Of a DNA stretch of 64,000 nucleotides, positions 22,920-34,202 are shown piece by piece; the stretch's first letter is position 1; the number at the start of each line of letters is the position of its first letter. Source of the DNA: Larix kaempferi (taxonomy: Eukaryota > Streptophyta > Pinopsida > Pinales > Pinaceae); NCBI GenBank assembly GCA_027924585.1, contig BSBM01000964.1, positions 2,053,501-2,117,500 of the forward strand. The letters run 5' to 3'. A program made the position numbers and the translations under genes. The notes under the pieces were generated by a model. That model did no database searches and had not been told where the DNA came from. It saw only the letters and a program-made list of their open reading frames with translations.

Positions 22920-23621
22920 TGTTGGAATATTCTCACCATCATTTTTATATTTGCATGCATCCAGTCATCAGTATGGTAGTCTCCCAGCACCTAGTCCCCA
23001 ATTTTTCAGCCCTAGGAGCTTGTTTTTGCTCAGTTCTAGCCCTCCTAGCCACATATGCACCCTTGTTTTCATCACTGGAGTACAAGTGCGCCCTCTTCGA
23101 CCTATTTAGGAGATACTTCAGTTAGTTCCATGATTAGTGGATATGTTCCTTGATTTGAGGACTGATTACTAGTTTAACTGACTGAAACACTTAGATAGAC
23201 CTCCAGAGAGACTAGATCAGCTATACTGACTACTGACAGCTCCTCATGCGCCCACATTGGAGTCTCCTTCCCTACATTTGTGCCACATGCACCATCGAGA
23301 CTTAGTTAGATTCATTTGACTAATGTTTGACCACTTGCGACCACTATTACTGATTGGATGATGTCTCCAATGTCATCCAAGCCACACATTGAGGAGAATT
23401 CGAATGACCTTAGGAGACATTCGAATTCATTTGATTGTATTCAATTATTATTCACTATTCAGAGTGCCAGCTCACAGCTGATGTATGATACAACAGTTTT
23501 TGTCATTTCTTGTGTATGAGTGATTATTGAATCAACATTTCTTCTTCTTCTTTCTGCACTTCTTGAGTGAGTTTTAGTGAGGTCTGCTACAGCTGAGTGA
23601 TCCTACTTCTAAAATATCACA
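22920..23621 (+). repeat. 5' LTR of Copia element (702 bp)
   Basis: It runs TGTTGGAATATTC to AAAATATCACA, directly before TGGTATCAGAGC. Blocks such as CAGCACCTAG and CTCCTCATGC are shared with the LTRs at 40391 and, inverted, 28562. The three LTR types are therefore relatives. Confidence 0.85.
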
Positions 23622-23633
23622 TGGTATCAGAGC
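23622..23633 (+). other. Primer-binding site, tRNA-iMet
   Basis: TGGTATCAGAGC immediately follows the LTR, with no gap. Confidence 0.88.
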
Positions 23634-23870
23634 TGGAAGCAGCTATTCGAATTGCAGCAGTTGCAACAATTCTTTGAGCAGTTGTTTTTCATTGAGCACC
23701 AGAAGCCTCTAGGTTTCCACAACAAATCCTGGTGCTATTTACTTGAATTCACTTGAGCAATCCAGTGAGATCTATCCAGGTGTGAAGGACCCAATCACAT
23801 GTGCTCAGTGTCCTAAGGTAGTGTTTAAGTCAAATTGCAGCAGATCTCCATTTCATAATTCTCATTTGTT

Positions 23871-25070
23871 TTGCAGGACTATCCCCTCTTCAACTTCGAA
23901 TTATTCAGTATCATGGATCTCAAGTTGAATTCATTCAACTACTTCGAATGGAATGCAAATATGGACATCTTCTTGAAGTCGAAGAGCCTTTCTAGAGTGG
24001 TGAATGGCTCTACAGTTGATTCCACTGGTGCAATAGAGAAATCCAAGTACTTAGACAAGCTTGATGAAGCAGTAGGACTGCTGCTACTTAACATTTATGA
24101 AGACCTACACTTTCATGTTATCGATCTGAAGACTCCAAAGGAGGTTTGGGACAAGCTCGAATCTCTTCTTGGTCAGAAGGATGACTTGAAGGGTCATAAG
24201 TTAGAAAATGAGCTCATCTCCTTGAGCCCAAGCAGTTTCGAAACTATCACTGAGTTTCTCAATAAATTCAAGAACTTGATTTCACAGTTGAAAAGGTATG
24301 GGATTGAGAAGGAAGAAAAACAACTCATCCTTTCCATTCTGTCGAAGCTAGGTCCTGATTATTCAGTGTTTGTTTCGAACTTCCAATCAACAAAGTTGTC
24401 CATTCCAAGATGGAAGTTCCCTTCGCTTGAATACTTCATCCAATCCCTCACACTTGAGGAGGAGAAGCTAGTGCACATGGGAGTGATAAAAACCAAATTA
24501 GATTCATCTCTTGCAGCCACTGAGATGAGAAGAGCAAATGGTAAAGGGAAACAAAAAGTTTCTGAAAGGAGGTCAAATGACCAAAAGCAGAAGGAGGCTC
24601 CAAACCAAGTAGAAGGAGCTTCGAATCCTAGGAAGGACAAGCCAACTCAAAAGAGAAAATCCAAGTGCACATACTGCAATAGAGGATATCACCCTGAGAG
24701 TTCATGTATGAAGAAGACCATATATCTCATGGCTTCACTTCTTGAAAAAAATAATCTTCCAGTACCTGCATGTGCTAGAAAGAAAGAGAGTGAACCATCT
24801 GGATTTGAGAACAAAGAGGGATGCCATGCCCTCATGGCAGGTGCATCAACTCAATCCTCCTTCATCGTATCTTCTGGAGCATCAAGACACATGTCTTCCT
24901 CCAAGTATCTCTTCACTGGTTTCGAATCTACTATTGGACCATCCATAATGTTGGGAAATGATTCTGAGGTCTCCTTTGAGGGGATTGGAAGAATCAAACT
25001 TGATCATGGGTATTTCTCAGATGTGCTCTATGTCCCCACACTCACTGCAAATATACTTTAAGTATATTAG
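23871..25070 (+). pseudogene. Copia gag and protease
   Basis: The likely gag start is the second Met, at 23913 (MDLKLNSFNYFEW). The UBN2 gag domain includes TPKEVWDKLESLLGQ. A complete zinc knuckle CTYCNRGYHPESSC lies near 24664. The protease shows IVSSGASRHM where the family has DSGASRHM, so the catalytic Asp is Ser. It ends in VLYVPTLTANIL followed by TAA (25059) and, three codons on, TAG (25068). At these two positions related elements have sense codons. The next frame is in phase, so gag and pol were one polyprotein. Confidence 0.85.
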
Positions 25071-25769
25071 ATGACCCATACTGGAGAGCCCAAGAGGGTG
25101 ATCTTCTCTCCAAATGAGGTCGAAATTCAAGACATGGTATCAGGTTCTATCATTGCAAAAGGTGTTGCAAATCATAAGTCGAAACTCTGTGAGTTCTCCC
25201 ATTTTCTACCTCTCTCTAAACAGTTTGCTCTTCACACTCATGCAAATGAAGAGAGTAGGCTATGGCATGAAATATTTGGGCATCTCAACTATCAATACTT
25301 GCAAGACATGCATAGTAAAGAGATGGTTGAAGGGCTGCCCAAGATCAAGTTTGCCCAAGGCACCTGCAAAGGTTGCTTGAATGGAAAAGATCCAGCAAAG
25401 AAGGTTGAGAAAAAGAAGATTCAAAAGGTAGAGCGAATGCTAGATCCAGGTCCACAAGAACCTGAAGATCTAGCACCTAAGGTTCGAACTCCTATTGCAA
25501 AATGGGCCACCACTACTGTTGCATCCACCAGTGATCTTGTTGGAGATACACCATCTTCAAGAAAAACCAGATATGATATTCTCTCTCACACGGATCCATT
25601 TCTAGCTGAGAGATGCTTTCTTACGATTGGATCAGATCCAAAGACATTCTCTAAAGCCTACCAAGATCCAAGATGGGTAGCAGCCATGGATGAAGAGTAT
25701 GAGTCTCTTCAAAGAAATGAAACTTGGGAGCTTGTTTCTCTCCCTCCTGGGAGGAAGCTTGTTCAATGA
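25071..25769 (+). pseudogene. Copia GAG-pre-integrase fused to RT N-terminus (integrase core deleted)
   Basis: LWHEIFGHLNYQYLQDM with CKGC supplies the HHCC zinc-binding part of integrase. Right after KKIQKVERM the frame passes into LDPGPQEPEDLAPK and DPRWVAAMDEEYESLQRNET, which belongs to the region in front of RT. The DDE core of roughly 300 residues is absent, but the reading frame is kept through the junction. A TGA at 25767 (after GRKLVQ) then breaks the RT frame. Confidence 0.85.
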
Positions 25770-26610
25770 AAGTGGGTTTACAGAACTAAGATGGAATCTG
25801 ATGGCGTCACTAGAAAATACAAGGCTCGACTGGTTGCAAAGGGTTACTCCCAAGTCCATGGGATTGACTACTCAGATACATTCGCTCATGTTGCTAAGAT
25901 GGATTCCATCCATCTTGTTCTTGTTCTTGTTGCATCCAAGCACTGGGAAGTGCATCACATGGATGTCAAGAGTGTTTTCCTTCATGGATATTTAGAGGAG
26001 GAGATCTACATGAAGCAACCTGAGGGGTATGTTGAAGACTCTTCACTAGTATGCAGATTGAGGAAGTCCTTGTATGGACTCAAGCAAGCTCCCCAAGCTT
26101 GGTATGCAAAAATGGACTCGTTCCTTCTGTCACAAAATTTCATGAGATGCAAATCTGATTCGAATGTCTATATGAGACATGAAGGTGACTCTCTACTCCT
26201 GATTGTTCTATATGTTGATTATCTATTGATTACAGGGAGCAACACTTCATGCATCGAATCTATAAAAACAGCTTTGCATAACTCCTCCTCCATGTCAGAT
26301 CTTGGATTGTTGAGATAGTTTCTTCGTCTTGAAGTCACTCAGAGTGATTCAAGAATCAAGGTTGCACAGTCCAAGTATGTTTCAGATCTGCTTGATAGGT
26401 TCCATATGAGCGAATGCAAACCAACAACATTTCCTTTTCTTTATCAGCCTTGAGGATGGTTCTTCCACACCTCTGGTGGATAGTACACTGTATCGGCAGT
26501 TGATTGGGAGTCTATTATTTCTTACACACACTCGACCTGATCTTTCCTATGCAGTCAGTGTTGTCTCCGGATACATGTAGGAGCCTCATGAGCTTCACTA
26601 AAAGACAGCA
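25770..26610 (+). pseudogene. Copia reverse transcriptase
   Basis: KARLVAKGYSQVHGIDY, HHMDVKSVFLHGYLEEEIYM and LYGLKQAPQAWY are standard Copia RT blocks. The catalytic motif reads LYVDYLLI where YVDD is required, so one Asp has become Tyr. The frame stops at 26316 and shifts near 26440, then continues as GSLLFLTHTRPDLSYAV with further stops. Confidence 0.88.
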
Positions 26611-27156
26611 AAGAGGATCTTGCATTACTTGCAAGGGACAAAGACCTATGGTCTTCACTATGCAGCTGGGTCTCCTCTGAACCTTGTTGGCTATACTGAC
26701 TCAGATTGGGCTGGAGACAGCTCAGATCGAAAGTCAACATCTGGTTTTGTTTTCATGATTGGATATGGACCTATCTGTTGGTCAAGCAAAAAGCAGATTG
26801 CTTTAGCTCTTTCTTCAACAAAGGCTGAGTATAGAGGTGCAGTCAATGTAGCCACATAGTGCATCTAGTTGCAGGGCATCTTGTCAGAGTTTGGGATTCG
26901 ATTCAGTACTCCACTAGTAATCTATTGTGACAATCATAGTGCTATAAGGATTTCTACAGGTCTGGTTTTGAGACAAAGAACCAAACACATTGAGATACAC
27001 ATGCATTACATCCGAGGATTGGTGCATGATCGGACCATCTCACTGCTCAACCTTCCAACGGAAGAGCAGATTGCAGATATCTTCACTAAGACATTCTCAG
27101 TGAAGAAGTACACTTACCTTAGATCTCTTCTTGGGGTGAGTGATGTACATGATTGA
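26611..27156 (+). pseudogene. Copia RNase H
   Basis: ILHYLQGTKTYGL, YTDSDWAGD, SSTKAEYRG and YCDNHSAIRI keep the catalytic Asp-Glu-Asp set. Two stops at 26857 and 26866 interrupt it before the frame resumes. It ends at the stop at 27154, about 25 bp before the polypurine tract. Confidence 0.85.
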
Positions 27157-27177
27157 TTATCCTACCACACTCTATCT

Positions 27178-27187
27178 TGAGGGGGGT
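27178..27187 (+). other. Copia polypurine tract
   Basis: TTGAGGGGGG followed by TGTTGG is the classical plus-strand primer and LTR start. Confidence 0.8.
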
Positions 27188-27883
27188 GTTGGCTGCTACC
27201 TTGTTCTTTAACTTTCTTGTATCGAACCAGGTTCTGCGTAGTGATGGGGCCAACAACGTCACTTCTTCACCGGCCCTTTCGGCAACAGTCTATGAACAGA
27301 CTGAGGTCTCACCCGAGGCGAAGATATGGGGGATTACAGAAGCAGGTTTATGTAATCAGGTGATGCGTGGTTATGGGACAGGCTTTGGCAGAGTTCTCCC
27401 GACTTCGCATATACTTTGTTCTTACTATTCACATACAGGACTGCGCACTTCACGATTGCCACAATGCAATACAACAGCGCAACCCCATGACTGCGCTAAT
27501 ATTCGAACACACACCTTACAAACTCCGCTGACTTAGTGTTATTTGTGTAACTATGCATTCAACATATTCCGAATACTTACATGTTCAGTTATACATGTTC
27601 AACACTTAACATATTATTCTCATCCATCATACATGTGAAAATACATATAAAAGAGTGAACATACACAATCATGAACATAACTATAAGATGTTTATCTCTA
27701 TAAATTTCTGAGTTAGGGTTGAATAGGGCCGGAAATGTTATATGCTTTATTAGAGGTGAAGGTAGTGGGATGCCCTCTTTTGGTTCTGTCAATTCTGGTC
27801 TTTTTTTGTGCAATTTTTCCGGTATAGAGAACCCCGGTCTACAATTTGCTAGGTCCTTCAGAAGCAGTTGAAATATTTTCAAT
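27188..27883. other. Unassigned sequence after the Copia polypurine tract
   Basis: This is not homologous to the 5' LTR beyond the first six bases. An open frame to 27536 is GC-richer but shows no domain. AT-rich from 27540. Confidence 0.4.
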
Positions 27884-28561
27884 ATGGACATAGAGAAGCG
27901 GCTTGAGGCTCTCTCAGACCAAGTTAACTCTGCAATTGCCAATATAAATGATTTTAAAACCCACATAAAATGGATGAAAGACAGGATTCAGGGGATGTTT
28001 GAAGTCGTTCATCAGTTGATATCTCATACACCAGTTTTAGATATTCATTTGGACCAAATAGAGCAGTTGTATTAAGAGATTAACAGTAACATGGAATCCC
28101 ATTTCGTTAGTCTCCAAATAGAGGTGAAGCAATGCGAAAACAAAGTGACCGAAATGGTAGCTATAGTTTCAAAGCATGATGACTTAATCGGTGGGAATGT
28201 TTCAAATATTGATGAGAATTGTGTTGTTCATAATGGTGATGGCACTTATGTACTTCAGTCAGTGAAAGAAGGTTCGAAGAATATCAATGCAAGCTCTAAT
28301 AAAAACAGTGAAGAAGAGAATTTATTTGTCAATATAACAACTACATAACAGGGAAGGTGACTATGAAGGCAATTTTGAAGATGAAACGGATAAAGACAAA
28401 GAAACTGATGATGAGGATGAATTTGATGGATAGATGGAGGTCGACTCTTATGATGCAGAGTTTGATATGGAAGATGAGGCTACAACAGATGAAGATAAGA
28501 GCTCGAACAACGATGAATATGAATATGTTATCTATGAGTAGAGAACAAATAGCGACTCTAG
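27884..28561 (+). pseudogene. Unrecognised coiled-coil plus acidic-tail protein, 5' part
   Basis: ATG 27884 opens MDIEKRLEALSDQVNSAIAN, an amphipathic coiled coil. A single TAA at 28073 interrupts, and the same frame continues 28091-28348. A stop and frame change then lead into an acidic tail (DETDKDKETDDEDEFDG and DAEFDMEDEATTDEDK), with two more stops. The last codons before 28561 read RTNSDS. The solo LTR is inserted here; joining across it gives DSSS and TAA, so the insertion lies at the very end of the frame. It could be a retroelement structural protein or a host retrocopy. Confidence 0.5.
28557..28561. repeat. TSD TCTAG, left copy
   Basis: TCTAG is repeated at 29279-29283. Confidence 0.85.
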
Positions 28562-29278
28562 TGTGAGATTTTGTGAAATTCTCATAGAGATCTAGAGATA
28601 AAGATAAAATTCACACTAAGTCTAACAGAGATCAAAAGAATTGAGTAGGAAAAATAGATAAGGAAAAAATATGTTACAACACAAGAGAATGAAGAAAAAT
28701 TGGAAAAAATTCCATTACCTCTATTAGTCAGTAAAATGTGTACCTGAATAATACATCTCCAAAGGATAAATTCGTGAGCCCAAAGAGGCAGTTGGAATCC
28801 ACACAAGTGGCAAGCTTAGTTTGCATTGGAACCATCTCCTGATAAGGTCCAGTGGTCACTGATGATGAATGGCTAGTCAACTGAGGTGGACTGGTGCATG
28901 GATGAGTCATTGGGGATAGAAAATAGGGGATGAGACTCCAAGGAGGTGCAATACTGACTTACAGTGGCCAAAATAGGCGCTCCTACACTCAGTAGTAGTG
29001 AAACTAGGTGTAACAGTCAGTTAACTGAGTAATCAAGGAGACTAGGCACCCTAAATCATGGAACTAACTGGACTGACTCCTAAAATCATGCATGAGGGTG
29101 CCTTTGGACTTTAGTGATATAACCAAGGTGCTTTGAGTGGATACGAGGGCTAATGATGACCAAAGTTAAGCTCTGGGGGGGTAAATTGAAGACTAGGTGC
29201 TAGGAGACTCACCTACCACTGCATGGATTCCATGCAAAGCTTGCAAAACCAAGATGAGATGGTTAGAATATTCCAACA
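28562..29278 (-). mobile_element. Solo LTR (717 bp), Copia-like, minus orientation
   Basis: On -, it runs TGTTGGAATATTCTAACC to AAAATCTCACA with perfect TSD TCTAG. The first 14 bases and the CTAGCACCTAGTC block match the LTR of the Copia element at 22920, which lies about 5 kb away in the opposite orientation. No internal region remains. Confidence 0.88.
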
Positions 29279-30401
29279 TCTAGTAGCTAATTTGTCCCTT
29301 TTATGCTTTGTTTTTGCATTTTGCTAGTCGGCCAGTATGTGAAAATTTATAGTAGTCTCGGGTGTTTAGTATTTTGGAAGACTTTGATCTCCATATGGAT
29401 GACTCTACGTGTCAGTTTTTATTTGTAGACAATAGATCTTAAATCTTTGAACTCTTTAAGAGCCATTTTTGTAACACTCGATTGAATTTATTCATCCTTT
29501 TTCAATACAAACATAACCGTTTTTTGTTAAAAATATATATATATGAAACTTAAATTATATTAAAACTTTTAAAAACATCAAAATCCTCAAAATTTTAATA
29601 ACCTCAAATTTTGATTAATATTCCATCAAAATAAATGAAATTTGAATCACGATGAAACTTTAAAACATTTAAAATTAAGTTTAAATGTTGGATTCAATAT
29701 GCCACTAAGTGCTCATTCCGACTTGAACTAAGTCAAAGTGATTAAAAATTAACCCATAGTGTATTAAGGTTATAACCAATAATCATGTGTGACACACATT
29801 GTAGCCAAGCATTAATTGGTAATCAGGTCTAGTAAGTTGGTAGCAAATAGACAAATTAATGATGGTTGTGATTTGACAAGCTATCATAGTTGAAATCAAT
29901 TGACAACAACCTTCAAACACTTAACGCTAACTTAACAACTATTCCTTCTCAAATCCTGACCAATCTATGTGTAAGATAAATTAGGTAATGTATTAATAGT
30001 GAAGGCAATCACACAATATGGAATTAAATTGTGTAGTGGATTATCATAGATTAGAATCGATTAACCATATTTTGCAATTATTTATAATTAATGAAGACAA
30101 GTGACTAGAATTTGGGAATCGAGATTAAGAACTATGATTAATATGGTTATAGGAATTTAGAAATGTGATTATGTGAAAGTTGAAAGTGAAGTGGTTTTAA
30201 GCTTTTAACTTTTGTTTATCTTTGTTCCAAACTCACCAACCCTTACATAGGTTGCTTCCATGATTAGCATTGACTCTTGAGCTTGTTCCAATTTCATATT
30301 CCTACCTTAGTATGTGTTTTAGTACATGCCAGAGTTATGGTAGTTGGATAGCGGGTGAAATCTCATGCTAGGGTTCAGGTAGCTTTGAGCTTCAATAGAG
30401 G
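29279..30401. other. AT-rich spacer, no gene seen
   Basis: The first 250 bp look like a 3' untranslated region continuing the interrupted ORF (AATACAAAC near 29506). The rest is unassigned. Confidence 0.4.
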
Positions 30402-30583
30402 GGAAGAGGTACTATAAATCGTTAGCAAAAGAGAGCAATGGATAGTAGGCACTCAAGAGGAAGAAGTATCTTATACCATTTGAATAAGCAAAAGATAACA
30501 CTTGGAAGTGGGCACTTGAGGGGAAGAAGTAATGTAAACCATTTGAAGAAGCAAAAGAGAGCGTTGGGAAATGGACACTCTAC
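30402..30583. repeat. Three tandem units of 57-63 bp
   Basis: Units start GGAAGAGGT (30402), GGAAGAAGT (30459) and GGAAGAAGT (30522), each with GCAAAAGA and GGNCACTC blocks. A short ORF on - merely reads through them. Confidence 0.75.
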
Positions 30584-32853
30584 TGTGTCGACATTTAAAT
30601 AGGGAACTATAATTGCATTTGTAGTTGAATCGTTGGATTGTAGCACTCGTTAATTAAGATGGATCAAAAAGGGGTCTTAGGTCTCGAATCATCATTGCCA
30701 ATGAAAATTGGTGCATTTCGCTTGCCATCTTCGGATTTCATAGATATCTCCTATCTCCACTGCCCATGTTCAAAAGAGGAAACCTCTTGGAAATATGAAC
30801 TTGCCCTGAAGGCTAATATTGTGAGTTCTTTAGTTCTTGGTACCAAGCTCTTATAATTATCCTCGATTTCCTCTATACCCACCCTCTAGTTGTATAATAT
30901 TTTGGGGTCATTCCTATCGAAATTACAAGTTCGAACCAGAGTAACAATCCCTACTTAGGTTTCTTCCACTATCGTTCATTTCTCAGGATGTTTCTGTCAT
31001 CACCGTCAAACCATGCTCATGTTGCTTCCACCATTTCTTGGGCTCTTAATTCATAGGGTATATCATACACTCTTCAAACTTCGACCCTTCTCTTCTTAAG
31101 TAAAAACAATATTGAACTATACATTTTATGGCTCTGTCTGAGAAAAAGGACACAAACACCCCAAAACCATTGATCAACCACCCACCTGCATAAGTCCAGA
31201 TTGTCACTAGAGACAAAAAAAGACACCTCCCCTAATGATTATTTCCTCTATGAGGGTTTGTCTCTCCTCTTGTTCACATAGTTGAGCCACTAGAAACATA
31301 TATTATAAATGGTTGGGTTGTTCCTGCGGCTGAAAACTAGAACGTTTAGTTTGTTGATTAGCTTAGTTAGTTGTTTGTGTGGTTGAGCTAAACTTGATCC
31401 AGTTGTTAGTGGTGCACACTATGGATTATATTATACTCATTATCCAAACCATCTCATGCTCAATGACTATTTGATTTCCAGGTATGTACATCACCATAAT
31501 AGTTTTCCATTGTGTTATTTAATTGGTTTTCACTTAATATTATTTATTTTTCACATAATCCAACAACAATGTTTTAAAATTGTGTTATTTTATATGTTTT
31601 TCACTGTTAGTTTTTTTAAATTGTGTTATTTTATATATTTTACTAAAAGCTATAATATTGAATGTTGAACAATATTGAGAAGGATGGTCATATTATACTA
31701 TTAATATGGTTTTAAAATTAAATTTGAACACTTATTTCATTTTCTCTGATTCCTAATGCAACAAAACCCATGTGGAGCATGGCCACCTTTGCATGTAATT
31801 CAAAGTAGAGAGTTAGATGTCTAATTCCAAACCCTCTAGGATTAGTACTTAGCTACCCAATTAAAAAGTTATTGTAGTTTACTTTACTTAACTTTAGCTT
31901 GGCCTAACCCTTTATATATATATTTATTCCCAATAGTTATAACTACGAAGAATAAGAATAATGTTACCTTGCTTAGGTCTACCTGTTTCTACTTCTCCTA
32001 GTTATCTCATATCTAATATACAACTACTCTCTTCTTCCCATTAGATATCCCTCTCTTTAGGGTGAGGCAAAGTCAAGTAGCCTACTCTCAAAGGGTACTC
32101 AAACAACGTGTATAAATTCAGTAATTAGGCTACAATACCCGACAAGAAAGATAACTTCTTTTTTGGCTCTAAATTAAATCTTTTAGATTACTTAGATACC
32201 CTTATTCCTTGAGTAACTAGTGAAATGGGAAAGAGAGTTATTTCTTCAAACCCTTCCTAAATGAGGGTCTTACCTGCATACTCACTCTAGTATATAGGTA
32301 GTTAGGGATTTTTCCTTGGTCTACTATCATCAATTTTTCTCCAAGAATGATGTATATAACACAACATAAACCATAACATAACATAAACCATCACCACCTC
32401 ACCTAGAAAAATTTGCATAACCTTGTGACTATCAATACCCTCTATTTATTTTGTTCCCTTACAAAAACAATGATCCAAAACATTCAATTCTAGCAACAAC
32501 CTACCTGGTATGTAGAGTAATTTAACTATGGGTCCTTTGGTCATTTAACTAGCTAAGATTAAAAATGACACTGCTTATTAAAAACTATAGAGTGGATTCA
32601 TAGCCCTTCAAAGTGAAATAGAACCCCCACCCTTCTAGACACTTGATTTTTAGGAAGATTCAAGGTATCCCCAATATCTAGCATAACATGTTGCGAGCTA
32701 GATTTGAAGTTGGGTTGAGAATATCACAACCAATGCTCCCAACCACCCAATCCATGCTATGTTGACTAGCATGACTAACATGACATTATAACATTTTAAG
32801 TAAGTAACATTATATTAATCTCAGAAAAAGAAGGGCGACATGGTTGTACATGC
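30584..32853. other. Unassigned DNA, no gene seen
   Basis: Short ORFs at 30659 and 31456 lack recognisable domains. Around 31510-31640 the phrase TTGTGTTATTT recurs three times. Confidence 0.4.
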
Positions 32854-32869
32854 AAATTTCAAATTCCTG
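32854..32869. repeat. SINE TSD, left copy (16 bp)
   Basis: AAATTTCAAATTCCTG is repeated exactly at 33065-33080. Confidence 0.88.
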
Positions 32870-33064
32870 AGCCCCAAGGGTTAGCTCAATTGGTAAGACG
32901 TGCGAACACTCTCTCGGTACGGGGGGAGGTCACGAGTTCGAGCCTTGAGTCCCAAGGGGTTAGGCCAGCCGCTATTTTTGGTCGACGGTTTACCATCCTT
33001 ACCATCCACGAAATGTGGGGAAGTATTGGTGGGTTTCCCGTGCACCGTTTCCGCAGAAAAGAAA
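32870..33064 (+). mobile_element. Full-length tRNA-derived SINE (195 bp)
   Basis: It starts AGCCCCAAGGG. The Pol III A box TAGCTCAATTGG (32882-32893) and B box GTTCGAGCC (32936-32944) both fit consensus. It ends in an A-rich tail (AGAAAAGAAA). An exact 16-bp TSD on both sides shows L1-style insertion. It shares head and core with the minus-strand SINE at 20693. The matching TSD suggests a fairly young insertion. Confidence 0.9.
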
Positions 33065-33350
33065 AAATTTCAAATTCCTGGCCTATCCCAAAGAGGAACT
33101 AACCCTATTAATCAGCAACATCAAAACTGCAAAATGCAGCCAGATACATCTAAACTGCCCATATAAACTTTCATAGACACCATTTACTAAGAGCGTTTGA
33201 ATTGTCATTGATATACCATGATGATTTATGACAAAATACCTAAAAACTAAGAGCCTAACTATCATCAAACAAACTCGAAATTCGCTTGCTCTTGGAGCCG
33301 CATCCAAGTGGAAGCCACATAAAGGGCTGCATCAATAGACATACTCAAAA

Positions 33351-34093
33351 CTAATCCTCCCTGGAAGCTTCAGCCATAGGCGTGTCCTCATCCGGCACCA
33401 TATGCAACGGTATGACTTCTTTGAATAGTACTGCATCCTCCATAGTGAGAACATCCACCCGACGTAGAAGTTCCAGACAAGTAATGCTGGAAATCATCGT
33501 AACGATTCTGCTTCCCATCAGCTCCACTTTATAATCCAAGTCTATGATATCCCGTCGAGACTGGAAAACTATGTTGATGAGGGCTATGAGCAATTGCCCA
33601 TTTGGAGCAGAACTGCCATTGTCATCTGAGGGAAGTTGGTCCTTCATGGCGTTTACCGGTTCCCTCCTATTTGGCAACCCCAATTGATGCTCCTCATGAT
33701 GAGTGGCATTGTGACTGGAGCACTTCCAGAAGACCGAATAGTCTCACCCCAACCGGCTCTCGAAAAAAATGGAATAAAACATTCCAACTGCAACATCAGA
33801 ATATATTTGCAAACCTGGAGACTTCTTACATTAATTCACTCGAGAGTGCCAATCCTCGTAGACATGGAATCGAGACCACCCACCGAACAATTAGTATTGT
33901 AAAACATTGTCATCGCACGAACCCAATTACCATCCATCACATCCACATCACACAGGTAGTTAGGACCGGTTTGCAAGATTATGTCACTGGAATAACTCGA
34001 GTTGAATCCCACGCAATGATCCCCATTATATTCAGTGGCCACAAATCGTTCATGGTACTTGGCCCCCAAATGGCCAACGCAACCAGACGCCAC
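33351..34093 (-). pseudogene. Unrecognised ORF pieces on minus strand
   Basis: Two open stretches on -: 34093-33836 (with DVDVMDGNWVRAMTMFYN) and, after frame breaks, 33683-33351 (with PNGQLLIALINIVFQSRRD, and ending in an acidic DEDTPMAEASRED). Codon use looks less random than the surroundings, and the pieces are in one order on one strand. I do not recognise the family. Possible remains of a retroelement structural protein. Confidence 0.35.
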
Positions 34094-34112
34094 GTTTCCG
34101 CAATCTTTCCCA

Positions 34113-34202
34113 GTAACACCTTGTTATCCACCTAAGTTGCACTTAGTCAGATTTCAAGTAACACCCTCTTATCCACCCAAGTTGCACTTAGTCAGATGTT
34201 AA
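34113..34202. repeat. 45-bp tandem duplication at LTR start
   Basis: AGTAACACC..TTATCCACC..AAGTTGCACTTAGTCAGAT occurs twice, period 45 bp, across the inferred LTR boundary. Confidence 0.75.

Larger units (their letters stand above)
22920..27187 (+). mobile_element. Copia element with 5' LTR, gag-pol, no integrase core, 3' LTR lost
   Basis: A 5' LTR, initiator-Met primer site, gag-protease, GAG-pre-integrase, RT and RNase H, and polypurine tract are all in the expected Copia order. After the polypurine tract the sequence agrees with the LTR start for only about six bases (TGTTGG) and then diverges. The 3' LTR is therefore missing or replaced. The integrase catalytic core is deleted. Confidence 0.88.

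Noticed and set aside
27153-27536. 127-codon ORF with an N-terminal hydrophobic stretch
   Set aside because: It starts at the Copia polypurine tract and shows no domain; more likely LTR-like sequence.
30422-30646. 74-codon Cys/Leu-rich ORF on minus strand
   Set aside because: It reads through three tandem DNA units; the repeated peptide is a by-product.
32882-32944. tRNA gene suggested by perfect A and B boxes
   Set aside because: The sequence does not fold as a mature tRNA by eye, and the boxes lie inside a 195-bp unit with an A-rich tail and a 16-bp TSD. It is a SINE.
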